Positions 22,335-32,141 of a DNA stretch of 64,000 nt are shown here, one piece after another; the stretch's first letter is position 1; each line of letters starts with the position of its first letter. The notes below the pieces were generated by a model. The model worked only from the letters and a program-made list of their open reading frames with translations, made no database searches and was not told where the DNA came from. The position numbers and the translations under genes were made by a program. This DNA comes from Flammulina velutipes. Lineage: Eukaryota > Basidiomycota > Agaricomycetes > Agaricales > Physalacriaceae. The stretch lies in the NCBI GenBank assembly GCA_011800155.1, contig CM022371.1, positions 1,798,001-1,862,000 on the forward strand, read 5' to 3'.

Positions 22335-25300
22335 TTAGTAGACTACTTCAATACCAGTGACTCTACGCACCATCTCCTTGAAGAGCGGCAACAGCTTGGG
22401 TATGTGTTCCAAATCCGGCGGATTGATCTTTTCCCCAGCCTTCTTCCTCCGTGCCTTTCTCGTAGTCGCAGTTGGTCCCTTTGTATGAATCCTCGGTGGC
22501 GCAGAACGTATAGAGTCAAAGGACTTTTTGATTGGCGTGGAGGATGACTGGCCGAGCCGGCTGACTGGAGCTGATCTAGCAGAATCGAAAGATTGCTTTG
22601 CAGGACTGGGTGGTAGGGGTTTGTTGACTGCAGCGGATAACGTCGATGTCCGCGATAGTGGAAGTGGAGGAAGCGGAGGCACTGGGGGAGCCTCTTCCTT
22701 TCGTCGCGACATTGCTTGCTTCATGTCAGAGAAGAGACTGGAACGTGATCCACGAAGAGAAAGAGAGCGCGGCCTCGGGGTAGTCGGCGTGCTTGTATTC
22801 GGGGTTTGAGTGATCGTTCGTTGTCTGACGGGGGTCCTCCTAGCATCCTCGTCCTCACTCGATTCATCCTCTTCAGTCGTCTCGTCCTCGGTGCTTCCTT
22901 CCTCGTCGGTCGTCTCCTCTTCCTCTTCATCGCTGCTCTCAGTTTCGTCACTGTCCGTATCCTCAGCTGCCAAATCTTGCACCTCTCCGCTCACCAGGTC
23001 CCCGAAATTCAACTCGCCAACAACGCCGTCCACCATCTGTTCTACTTCCCGCTCGTCATCTGCTCCAGTGGTCCCACCCACTCGCCCAAAGCGCCGGCGC
23101 ACTTTATCCTCGTAGATGACTTTGAGCTTGTAATGGTACAGCGCAACCTTATCCACTTCCTCTAAGATGTTTGTGCGTTCTTGTCCCATATGTGGTAAGA
23201 GAAAATCGAGGCTGAGAGGACTGCCGGTCCCTTCGCGAATGAGAGTGATGAACAACTCTATCCAGCGCATTAGACTGTCGAATAAGCCTTCACCCTTCGA
23301 GTGCACTTTGTGTACAAAGTCGTAGAATGAACTTTCGTGCCGTTGAACAAGGTCAATGAAGGCCTGAACGGTCCGATGTGGATCTTGCTGGCTCACTATT
23401 CAAAAATCAGAAATAGGTGATGATGCGACGTGATAAGGCGTACACTCTTCGATGCCCTCAACTGTCTTAATCAAGTCATTTATAAAACTCTGGAGATCGC
23501 CAAGCGAGTCTGCTATACTCGCCGCTCTATAAACTGTGGCCAAAGGTGTATAAAATATCGTGATGATATCTTTCAGCAGATCAGCTGTAAATCCCTAGAG
23601 AGAAGTTAATATTGCGAAGCTCAGAACAGAAAAGCGAACCTCAAAAATCAGCGCTATCAATTGCTCTCGGTCCCTCAATCGAGTGTAAAGATTCGCTAGT
23701 ACCTTCAGGTCTTCGTACAACCAAGCATCGTCATCCTGCGGTCCATCATCGTCGTCCGAATCATCCAAGGTCTCCCGGTATCTCGCATATGCGGCGTGAG
23801 AACGATGTGCCTTTGCCACACGGTGTAATTGCGCCCGTGTCAATGACGGTTCATCACCACTACGAAGGACAACCGTCAGCAGAGGAAGCTTCTCTGACGC
23901 TGCATCCTCCTTATACAACTCCTGGATTTCCTTGGGACCGTATACGAACCGCCGTATCTTTTCGCACATGACGGGGTCCTCTACTTTGTCCTTGACAGCT
24001 TCGATCTCCTCCTCAATAGCCTTGATTTCTTCCGCCAGGGAGCCAGAGAACATGCTAATAAAACAGTTAGCAACATCTTTTGCATGCACATTCATGACTT
24101 GCCGCTGCAGCAGGCTTCTCCCTCCAAACGGCTGGGCCAGGAACAGGTCAAGGACACCCCGAATCATGCCCATTGGGTTGCTAATCTTGAGAGCAGCTTT
24201 GAGCATAAAGTACGGCATGAGTCCGTGAATCCGCTTGAGACTGGCAAATGTTTCTGAGGAATTGTCCGACGCAATGAACTGATGGAAGATCGTAGACGCT
24301 ACAGATATCCGGGCCCATTCAAACACAGCCTGGTAATTTTGAGGCAGGTCTTGGATGTTCGGGGTCACCTTGATGGTGGCGAAAATATGCGTCAGGCCGT
24401 CTGTTCGAAATGAATGAGATGATACAACGGAACACAATTGAGCTGACCTTTTCCCATGACATCTCCCTTGACACTTTTCACGGCTTCCCTTAAGCCATCT
24501 ATCCTATCGGCGATTTCTTTTGCGAAGCGCTTTCGTCCTTCATCTCGGACTTGGTCTGCCTCCTCCCGGCGTTTTGCGTCTTCCAGCTCTGCCGGTGTCA
24601 ATGTTGTTGGACTCGCCAACAGGAAGGACTTGAGAACAGGCGATGAAGCAATAGTTGAAGATGACAACAGCGAATGGAGATAGGCTCTAAGGGTAAGGCG
24701 ATTCTTCTCTCGGGACAGTCGAGAAGCGGAGACGTTTGGAGAGACACTTGATGGCCCAGGGGACGGTGGTGGCCCGTCGTCGGTGAAAGTGCCCCATGAA
24801 GCTGGTGATTGGGATGTGGGGGACGACGGCACCTTGACAGTCGATCGGTCTTTGGCAGGCGGTGAACGAATCTCATCTTGCGGGTACATTTTGCGGAGCT
24901 AGAATGGGATGTAAGCCACAAGAATTTCCGGAGAACAAGCGATACGCGCCTCATTTGCCAGTGTCTTGAAGTCGCCGTATCGTCGCGACACAAAGTGGTC
25001 AGGATAATTCGTGCGGCGTGTCCGGACGATAAATTCCTGCATTGGAGTCAGCAAGTATGATGACCGAGACTATAGGATTGTACTTCATGAACGCGACTTC
25101 TCATCCTGCCCTTGTCCACCACCGACCTAACACTAACAATATTAACTTCGAATATATCTCTCTGCTTGAGGTTTCTCTTCTGTCGTCTCTTGGCGGTGGC
25201 CTCTAGTCGATCGAGATCGTGCTGCGTAAGCCTGACCACTTCCTCTGGCTCTTGGAGCTTTGTTGCTGCGCCGAGAAACATGGAGAGATTGCGCTCAAGC

Positions 25301-25827
25301 TTTCCCAAGAGCTTGAGACGCGTGGCTGTCTCCGACGTCTCTGCATTCTCGTCGAAGGGCGAATTGGGCGACAAATTACGCGAGAGTACTGACGCCATGA
25401 AGGGCTGTAGCTTGTCGGAGTAAAAGTCCTTGGGCGCAGCTGCCATGAATGGAAATGTAAGGACGAACTGACGAAAGATGTAGCGCAAGAAAGGAAGGTC
25501 AAGTTTCGGTGCATCTTTCGGTGGCGGCGAGAACGGTGGGCCTAGGTAGGAAAAGGTAGATATATTGTTGGGCGCCGACGACGTTATGGCATCGAGCTCG
25601 TCGTTGAATTGTAGCTGAATGAGAGACTTCTTGAGGTAATGAGCTCGAATGGGTGTGAGATCGCTCCGAGGCGGTTCAGATTCGTCTATAGGTGATTCGA
25701 CAACGGCGCCTGAACCATCGTCACCATCGTCGTGAACAGCGAGCACATCGATGAGCGGCACCGTAGGAATGGGACGAGTAGGACGCCGAGGACGATGAGC
25801 AGGAAGGGGCGTAGGCACAGCAGCCAT
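22335..25827 (-). CDS. PX/PXB/DUF3818 lipid-binding protein (Lec1-like)
   Basis: Large peripheral membrane protein with the architecture of yeast YPR097W (Lec1), which binds phosphoinositides and affects sterol and lipid-droplet distribution. About six exons, roughly 1,070 residues. From the N terminus: a Pro-rich leader; a PX-associated (PXB) region (RAHYLKKSLIQLQFNDELDA, then LPFLRYIFRQFVLTFPFM); the PX domain (DIFEVNIVSVRSVV, then FVSRRYGDFKTLANELR, then RLTLRAYLHSLL); and a long helical DUF3818 region (GLMPYFMLKAALKISNPMGM, then MNVHAKDVANCFISMFSG). The C-terminal part adds an acidic Asp/Glu/Thr-rich stretch and a Ser/Pro-rich tail. The PX basic residues are retained, so lipid binding is plausible. 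Start at ATG 25827. A CACGTG lies 63 bp upstream. Confidence 0.87.
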
Positions 25828-25889
25828 GGGCGTTAGCGGTAGGCCCTGTCTTCCGGCCGCGGTTACATCATGGATCCTGCATTATTTCG

Positions 25890-25895
25890 CACGTG
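25890..25895. promoter_or_regulatory. CACGTG palindrome upstream of PX-domain gene
   Basis: CACGTG 63 bp upstream of ATG 25827 (minus strand), in the 146-bp gap to the next gene. Candidate bHLH-factor site; function inferred. Confidence 0.4.
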
Positions 25896-25973
25896 TTTCC
25901 ATCAACGACGTCAAGAACTCTATGAGGGTTGCGCGCGATACAATATACAGAACGGGATTAATAGACGTGGAAT

Positions 25974-26645
25974 CTACGGAGAATACACAGGACGACCTTT
26001 GTAAGTTTTCTGATTCTCGTCAAGCAGTTGCTTGAGCCTCGCCGCCACCATACGAACGCCTTCGCGTCCGCCCTCCATGCCTCGCCATGCACCGGCAACA
26101 GTCCAACACTCGGAGCATGCTTTGCTGGTAGCATTCAATGTTTCCAACTCCAGCTCCCCCCGATTGTGTAGTGCCACCACTACATCTACAAGTCGGTTAA
26201 AGCCGGTAAGCCATTTATCGACTCCCTCCCCAGCCACGACCCTCGTGGTCGTGTCTGCCAAAAGATGGGACGACGACAGCCCGATGCACTGTCGTAGGAG
26301 GTGCTGATCTATCCCGTTGCCAGTGCTGCTAGAGCTCGGCACCGATGAGGTGGATCCATAAGGATACCGACTAGAAGACGCGGAGGAAAATGCAGCTGTA
26401 GCTGCAGTCAGACTGGTGGATGCACCAGGCGATCCCCAGCCATATTCGCCCACATTTGAGGGATGCAAATGAGAAGACTCTTTCATTTTGGCCAAAACAT
26501 GGAGCACAAATGTGCCATAGTCGGTGGACAGCTCTTCTGACCTTATCTGATGTGAAATCAATAAAATAGAACACAAAGGAACGATTCAGCCTACCTCGTC
26601 GAATTCTTCTTCCATCGAGCTAGGAGTATCTTCATTTTCGCTCAT
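25974..26645 (-). CDS. Conserved-looking protein of unknown function
   Basis: Two-exon gene of about 206 residues. Exon 1 starts at ATG 26645 and encodes an acidic leader (MSENEDTPSSMEEEFDE); a short intron with donor GTAGGC leads to exon 2 (IRSEELSTDYGTFVLHVLAK). The centre is Ser/Ala/Tyr-rich and probably disordered. The C-terminal part looks helical and ordered (WLTGFNRLVDVVVALHNRGE, then CSECWTVAGAWRGMEGGREG, then RMVAARLKQLLDEN). I do not recognise the family. The consistent composition and clean intron favour a real gene. Confidence 0.65.
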
Positions 26646-27149
26646 AGTGATGGATGGGCATATCGGTGCATCTCCGACTAGTTATGACCTTTCAGCAAGT
26701 CAGAAGTGCCGAGATGGCGTACAAGATGATTCCCCGAAGTTTTGAGTTGCGGCCAGGAGATGGAGGTTGCAGTTTGACCGTAGTTTGACCTTCATTATCC
26801 TGCTCGATGTGATCCTAGTCGGGCACTGCCGGCCACTACTCGGGTCTAATGTGGCGCATCGTGGCGCAGGTCCTAAAGGGGGCAAGAAACGTGGTATTAA
26901 ATGTAAATTAATCAATTTAATTTCCACCACTTCAACAAGATGAGATGAGGCGTAAAGGGGGTTAGGGAAGGAATCGAATTTGTTGCTAGAGCATCCTGGA
27001 CATGACACTCGCTTGACTATGACTTGTAAGATTCTGGATGTTCGTGTAGATTCATATGGGGGTGGCCGGCAATGGCCGGCCTTTGCTGATGCGGCGCAGG
27101 GGCGTACCTGACGCACGAGACGTACAAGGTTCTTTGGACTTTTACAGCG
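26646..27149. other. Divergent promoter region with GCCGGC motifs
   Basis: About 0.5 kb between two divergent start codons. GCCGGC palindromes occur near 26,828 and twice close together near 27,065-27,080 (GCCGGCAATGGCCGGC). An AT-rich block lies at about 26,895-26,930. No coding frame is convincing. Confidence 0.5.
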
Positions 27150-28392
27150 ATGTCGTTGAACAGCCTCACCAGTGTCCTTGCGCGTCTCACGCCACCTCCG
27201 TTCGTTAATCCTGTCGACTACGACGGTCTCGAGTTTCGTTGGCGTTTCCTTGTCTTCCGGCCTGCCTGTAAGCTCGCAGTGATCCATTTAAACACGTATC
27301 TCATATTTTGCAGTCTTCCAGGTGGAAGTATACCTCATTGGCGCTCTATTGCTATATGGACTCTGGGTAACGCTTGGAAAGAGTGCGAACAGGCGAAAGG
27401 TCGATGCTTGGTGCGTTACACGCTCAATGAGCGCCATTCACTCACTTACACTAGCATACAGGGTATCTACTTACACGCCTCTTCTGAGCGCGCAGTTCAG
27501 CAAACCACTAGTCAACGGAATCACGGCGGACGGATACTCCGACTTCTTTACCTTCTCCACAGGCAGGCGCAACATTCAGTCTTTACACACAATCTTCACG
27601 CTCAAGCCCCGTCACGACTTCTTCCAATACGTCTACCACATTCTCTGGAGCTTGGTCATCGACGTCCAATACAGCGCCATAGACGACCTTCAGCTCGACT
27701 TCAACCTCGCACCAAATGCCGTCCCCACAGATTTCGTATGGGCGGCGGTAGCCAAAAGCGAGCTGAGGAACATCAAGAAAGAGCGATGGGACTTATCCTT
27801 CACTAAGACCACTGAGAATCCTGCGTTACCCAACTACATGTCTGTTATGTCGGGCAAGTTCACTTCCCCTTATTTTCAACCGCCAAGACTAACGTACCTG
27901 TTGATTTCAGAATTTGCTGATGTTACAGACGCGATCCTCAAGACTAACATTCCAACACTCCTCGCTGACCCCGCTATCCAACCGTACTTCCGCTCGCTGT
28001 CTATCACTGACCAGCCTCGTATCCAGCCAGACGGCCCCGGTGCGCCTCGCGAAAAGCACCTTCTGTTATCCCTCAGCGTCCCATCCAACCCTGAAGCCTG
28101 CCTCAACCTTATAACTGGCTTGTTTCAGTCTATCGATAGTCTTCCCAAGATTTCTCTCCGCCCCGAAACTAGGACAAAGCTGAAAAAAGCGAGAGAGAAC
28201 GTTGAAAAGGAGCTCAAGGAAGCGGGCCTTAAAGAGAGGAAAGAAGAGGCTGCAGAGGATAAAAGGGCAGCAAAGAGGAAGGCCGAGGAGGAGCGGGTGA
28301 GCAAACTTAGCGCTGCTGAACAGCAAAAATACCTCGACAAGGAAAGGAAGAAGGAGATGCGCAAGTCGCAGGGCAAGATGACCAAGAAGTAG
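27150..28392 (+). CDS. CCDC47-like ER membrane protein (DUF1682)
   Basis: Homologue of CCDC47/calumin (DUF1682), an ER membrane protein that in animals forms the PAT complex with Asterix and helps insert multi-pass proteins beside the translocon. Four or so exons, about 380 residues. Exon 1 encodes the lumenal/leading part (FVNPVDYDGLEFRWRFLVFR). A membrane segment follows (VEVYLIGALLLYGLWVTLG), then the cytosolic globular domain (RHDFFQYVYHILWSLVIDV, then WAAVAKSELRNIKKERWDL). The C terminus is a long Lys/Glu/Arg coiled coil ending KKEMRKSQGKMTKK, typical of the family. Family call firm; membrane insertion role inferred from animal homologues. Confidence 0.9.
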
Positions 28393-28755
28393 GTGTAAAT
28401 CCCACTCATGCAATTTGTAGTATATCGTTTGCGCTCTACTTTAGGCTGCTATATATTGGTATCGTCACTTCCTCTCATACGCATCCTTCTTGTTGATTCT
28501 TTTGCCGCAATCTGAAAAAGATCCTAAGTAATGTATCAAGTTATGATCTTCAATGGTGTACGGCTGGAAAATTGGTTATGACTTCATGCATAAATCTGAA
28601 CGTTTGTGTACTCCATACACTGTGATATATGTAGATACTACAAGGAAGTACTATAACATTGAGACGAATACACATCATTCACAAAAATTGCCGGCGTCTA
28701 ATGTTCATGAGCTTTACGCCAAAGACATATACTGTAAAGGAAGTGAATAGTGGCT
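28393..28755. other. Intergenic region after CCDC47 gene
   Basis: AT-rich 3' flank. The open frame at 28553-28750 (+) shows no domain or intron context and is not called. Confidence 0.45.
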
Positions 28756-29220
28756 AGAGTGTGGGGGGCGGCGTGAAGAATGCACTGCTCGCTTGTGATG
28801 TTTGTGATGCCTGGGATGTTTAGATGCTATAGACGTTGAGGATGTGAGGGACAGATGGACGAAGAGAGGATGAGAGGGACACCGAGGACGAGGAGTTGGC
28901 TATGGTGTGTGCGGGTGGGGCAGGCCCTGTTGGAGTGGCACTGACTTGGGAAGTAAATAGCAGGGAGAGCTAAGGAAGGAAGAGGTTAGAGTGTGGGTGT
29001 GGAGGGCGGCGTGAAGAATGCAGTGTTCACTGGGGATGCTTGCGACGCTATGGACGTTGAAGATGTGAGGGATGTTGAAGACGGGAAATTGGATGTGGCG
29101 TTTACGGGTGGGCCGACGTCGAGGGACACCGAGGACGAGGAGTTGGCTATGGTGTGTACGAGTGGGGCAGGCCCGGTTGGCGGGCCACCGACTTGGGAAT
29201 TCGGAGTCGCGTAGATGACT
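28756..29220. repeat. Diverged tandem duplication, two units of about 230 bp
   Basis: Unit 1 (about 28756-28985) and unit 2 (about 28988-29220) share blocks in the same order: GGGCGGCGTGAAGAATGCA near the start, then a long shared block around GACACCGAGGACGAGGAG, then TGGGGCAGGCCC and GACTTGGGA. Intervening bases have diverged with small indels. Unit 2 overlaps an open minus-strand frame that looks coding; unit 1 has lost that frame. This looks like duplication of the 3' end of a gene followed by decay of the downstream copy. Confidence 0.75.
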
Positions 29221-30090
29221 CTGTCGATGAGTTGCCTCGCTGCTTGGGTCAACGATCCGTCTCTCTTCCAAGGTTGGAGGAGGATCGCATTTTACCACTG
29301 TGGTCAATGAATATATACGCTGGGCGATTGCAAAAAAGGACATACACTTTCCTATGACACCATAGAAGTACATGGAGTCCAGGGCGAACGATGTTGTGAA
29401 TGTAATTGACACTGATATGTGGAATGTTTTGTCGCGAGTAAGGAGGCAGATGATGGGAAGAAAACAAGCGCAAAAGGCTGAGATGATGAGGAATGCCAGT
29501 GTAACCCAAGCATAATCTGCTTCCTGGATACGACACAGGGAATAATAGGCCAAAAGGCCTTGAGCGAGTCCTGGGGCATTGTAAACAAGGCGGGAGGGAG
29601 AGAACACTCGATGAAATCTCGACTTGAATAAAGACAAAGAGAGATGATGCGCCACATGGACAACACACAGCGATGATCAAGTCCGCTTGAATGTAGAGAT
29701 CTCAGAGATAATCCAAAAGGTGGGATACAATGAACGGCAAGAAGAGGCTCCCAAGAAGAGATAGACAGAGCAAGAGAAATGCGCCAGGAAGAAAAACTCG
29801 CAAGAATCACTATTTTGACGTGGACAGTTCTTGTACGATCAATAGAGGATAGCCCAAGCAGCGCAAGTGCGTTGGAAAGAAGTACTGGGCGACGATTAGA
29901 CCGATTAGGTTTTATGTGAGCGATGGACGTCGATAAAGCGAGAGGAGGGCCCCAATCCCAGGCTCTATAAGTGGGTGCAATAGCGTGGTAAACGTGGGGA
30001 AAGAATTTTGAAAAATAAGAAGAGCCAAAACATTTTGTTGATCGGTCCGATGTTGCCGGATTGTAAGACAGCCAATAAGCAAGCCTGCGC
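28986..30090 (-). pseudogene. Possible decayed multi-pass membrane protein gene
   Basis: Minus-strand segment with hydrophobic stretches spread over three frames, for example YIQADLIIAVC, AWVTLAFLIISAFCACFLP and KTFHISVSITFTTSFALDSM. The order and spacing recall the C-terminal half of basidiomycete DUF6534-type seven-helix proteins, but the final helix motif is not clean. A Ser/Thr/Pro-rich C-terminal frame (28986-29252, ending FFTPPSTPTL) looks coding, yet I find no splice joining it to the helices without a stop. The 5' end would run into the start of the next plus-strand gene. Either a multi-intron gene I cannot model or a pseudogene; I favour the latter, with low confidence. Confidence 0.3.
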
Positions 30091-30102
30091 TCAACCATCA
30101 CC

Positions 30103-30747
30103 ATGGGTTTTCTTACCTTCAGTGAAAACTCAAGCGCGCATCTACACATCCTGATCCTGACATCGATCTATTACACTATGGGTCAAGTCGAACTCAATAC
30201 CTTGGCTTACGTTCCTGCTCGCGATCCCCTGACCGGAATAATCTTGCGCGCATTATGCTTAGTGAACACCGGCTTCATCCATCCTATCTGCATAATCGCC
30301 AATACCTGGTACTACCGCAGTGTCGTTCGTCCTCACACCCTCATATCCATGGACACGGATCTCTTACAGCACACGGAAATCTACCTTGCCTTGATATACC
30401 TGCAAACCGTCTTGTATCCCTGGCTCATCCTCCTCTTTTTGGAGCCTTATATCGGTAAGTGAGCCCACTCCTTCATCTGGTGCTCATTTAGCCCGACTTC
30501 AGGCTCGCTCCCGTTGATTTTCGCCCCAGTCGCAGACGTACTTTTGTACTACTACCAGCCAAAGACCCTCGGGCTGTCTGGGACGATGATATCCACGATG
30601 GTGATGGTGAGGATCAGAGACAGATCGGCCAACTCGTACAAAAAGGACTCTCCGACGGATGATCCAGGGTGGCATGATATGTGGAATTTGCTTGTGCAAA
30701 GGATAAAGATGATTCGGACCAGAGAAGAAGTACCCAGCCCAGTTTAA
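30103..30747 (+). CDS. Small multi-pass membrane protein, unknown
   Basis: Two-exon gene of about 199 residues. Exon 1 starts at ATG 30103 and ends at a GTAAGT donor; the intron ends CTTCAG at about 30,502. Hydrophobic segments include ILILTSIYYTMG, ILRALCLVNTGFIHPICII, IYLALIYLQTVLYPWLILLF and LPLIFAPVADVLLYYY, so four helices are likely. The C terminus is hydrophilic (NSYKKDSPTDDPGWHDMWNL). I do not recognise the family. An upstream exon cannot be excluded. It starts just beyond the decayed membrane-gene segment on the other strand. Confidence 0.6.
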
Positions 30748-30987
30748 CGTCACGGACGTCCACGAGCGTCATGTATAGCTAGCCAAATTCCTTAGTATTT
30801 TGTAAGACACGAACGAAGGGACAAGTTGATTCTACGCTTGGTTTTGTTCGTCTATTTATCGCCCAATAGGGCTGTTCCTGCGTGTGGGCGATTTGATCCA
30901 CGGACTTGACTATCCACAAGTACTATCCAAGTGTGGCGGGAGGACGGAATGACCGGACCGGACTCATTGCTCTTCCTTCTAACCATC

Positions 30988-32108
30988 ATGGCTATTAGGT
31001 TGTTCTCTGGCAGAATAGGTTGGTACTAACAGCAATATTGACCACGTACTAACTCGCTTTCTAGGATGCTTCAGCCCTTCTGTGTCTCGTTCTGTTCGCG
31101 TGGAATGGGGTAGGCCTGGCTAAAGATTGTATGCGCTTGAACTACTGATCTTGGTTAGTCAAATATGGTGGAAGGCTTGTCAAGACTGCCCAGGACTTTG
31201 CTGAAGCTGATACCTTCTTCTGCGTTGGAATAGAGGATCCTTGGTGGGCTAAGTATGCCCTACTACTTTCTAATATGCTTAACTAATACTCTGCAGATTG
31301 CGTAGCAAAATCATTCTCGTACGCCTCCTGTGAACCGGGAGGTGGCTGTCTTGATATATTTGTGCAGGTCATTAACCCCAAGTGGATAGCGTCGTGCATC
31401 GCTGAACAATTTCTCATGCCTCTGGATCACTTTATTCTTGACAAGATTGGTACTATTCTCTTTCGTTGGTGATTCAACCAACCAACCTGTGATAATCTAT
31501 AGCCGAGACGGACTCGCTTGAAGACACTACACTCGTTGATCCTGACACTCGTGAAGCTTGGACTCAAGACCTGAAATCTGGCGTCGACTCTAGTGCTCTG
31601 ACGCCTGCTCTGAAGGACGTGCTACGTGGAAAGAAGCGAGGTCTTGAAGAAATCGAGGAGTCCTTTATTGTCAATTACCGACCGCACAAGAAGACGCGCC
31701 TATGCAACGAAACCGACTCTGAGAACGTGTTTCGCCGTCCAGATCAACCGCCTCTGCCTGTACTAAGCTGTTCTGGAGCTACAACGCGTGTCGACCTTCG
31801 GAAGCAGCATCTTGGTTATACGAAAAGGCTTGTGGAAGGTTTCGAGGTGCATGTTTTCAACAGGTGAGCAGCACATTTATGTATATATGCGTCGCATAAC
31901 GCAGCGCAGACAGCGCCGTTCCGCCTGGGATGATATCTACAAGACGTATGTGCAAAAGACGCTGAAAGAGCCAGTCCAATCCAAGTTGTCAGTTCCAAGA
32001 ATCGCGATCGATGTGCTGCTTGCTGTTCCGCGCTGTTTGGATGTGGCTAGGTTTGCGCGCAGGAGAATGTATAGAGGAAAGGTGTTTAGTTGCGGTAGAA
32101 TTGTATGA
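30988..32108 (+). CDS. BRCT-domain protein
   Basis: Multi-exon gene whose first part forms a BRCT-like domain assembled over several short exons: MAIRLFSGRIG, then CFSPSVSRSVRVEW, then VKYGGRLVKTAQDFAEADTF, then VINPKWIASCIAEQFLMPLD. The invariant Trp of BRCT helix 3 is present in PKWIASC. BRCT domains bind phosphoproteins or DNA ends in repair and checkpoint control. The rest is hydrophilic and Lys/Arg-rich with likely nuclear localisation (RGKKRGLEEIEES, then RPHKKTRLC). The last intron (donor GTGAGC at about 31,864) can be spliced to continue to TGA 32106-32108. If unspliced, the protein stops at once after VFNR. About 270-280 residues. The start codon of the GCP3 gene lies only 33 bp beyond the stop. 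Specific orthology not determined. Confidence 0.7.
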
Positions 32109-32141
32109 AAGCGGCCCGGTTACCCTTTGACGCGTTCTGCC

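Noticed and set aside
28553..28750. Short plus-strand frame after CCDC47
   Set aside because: AT-rich, no homologue recognised, no splice context.
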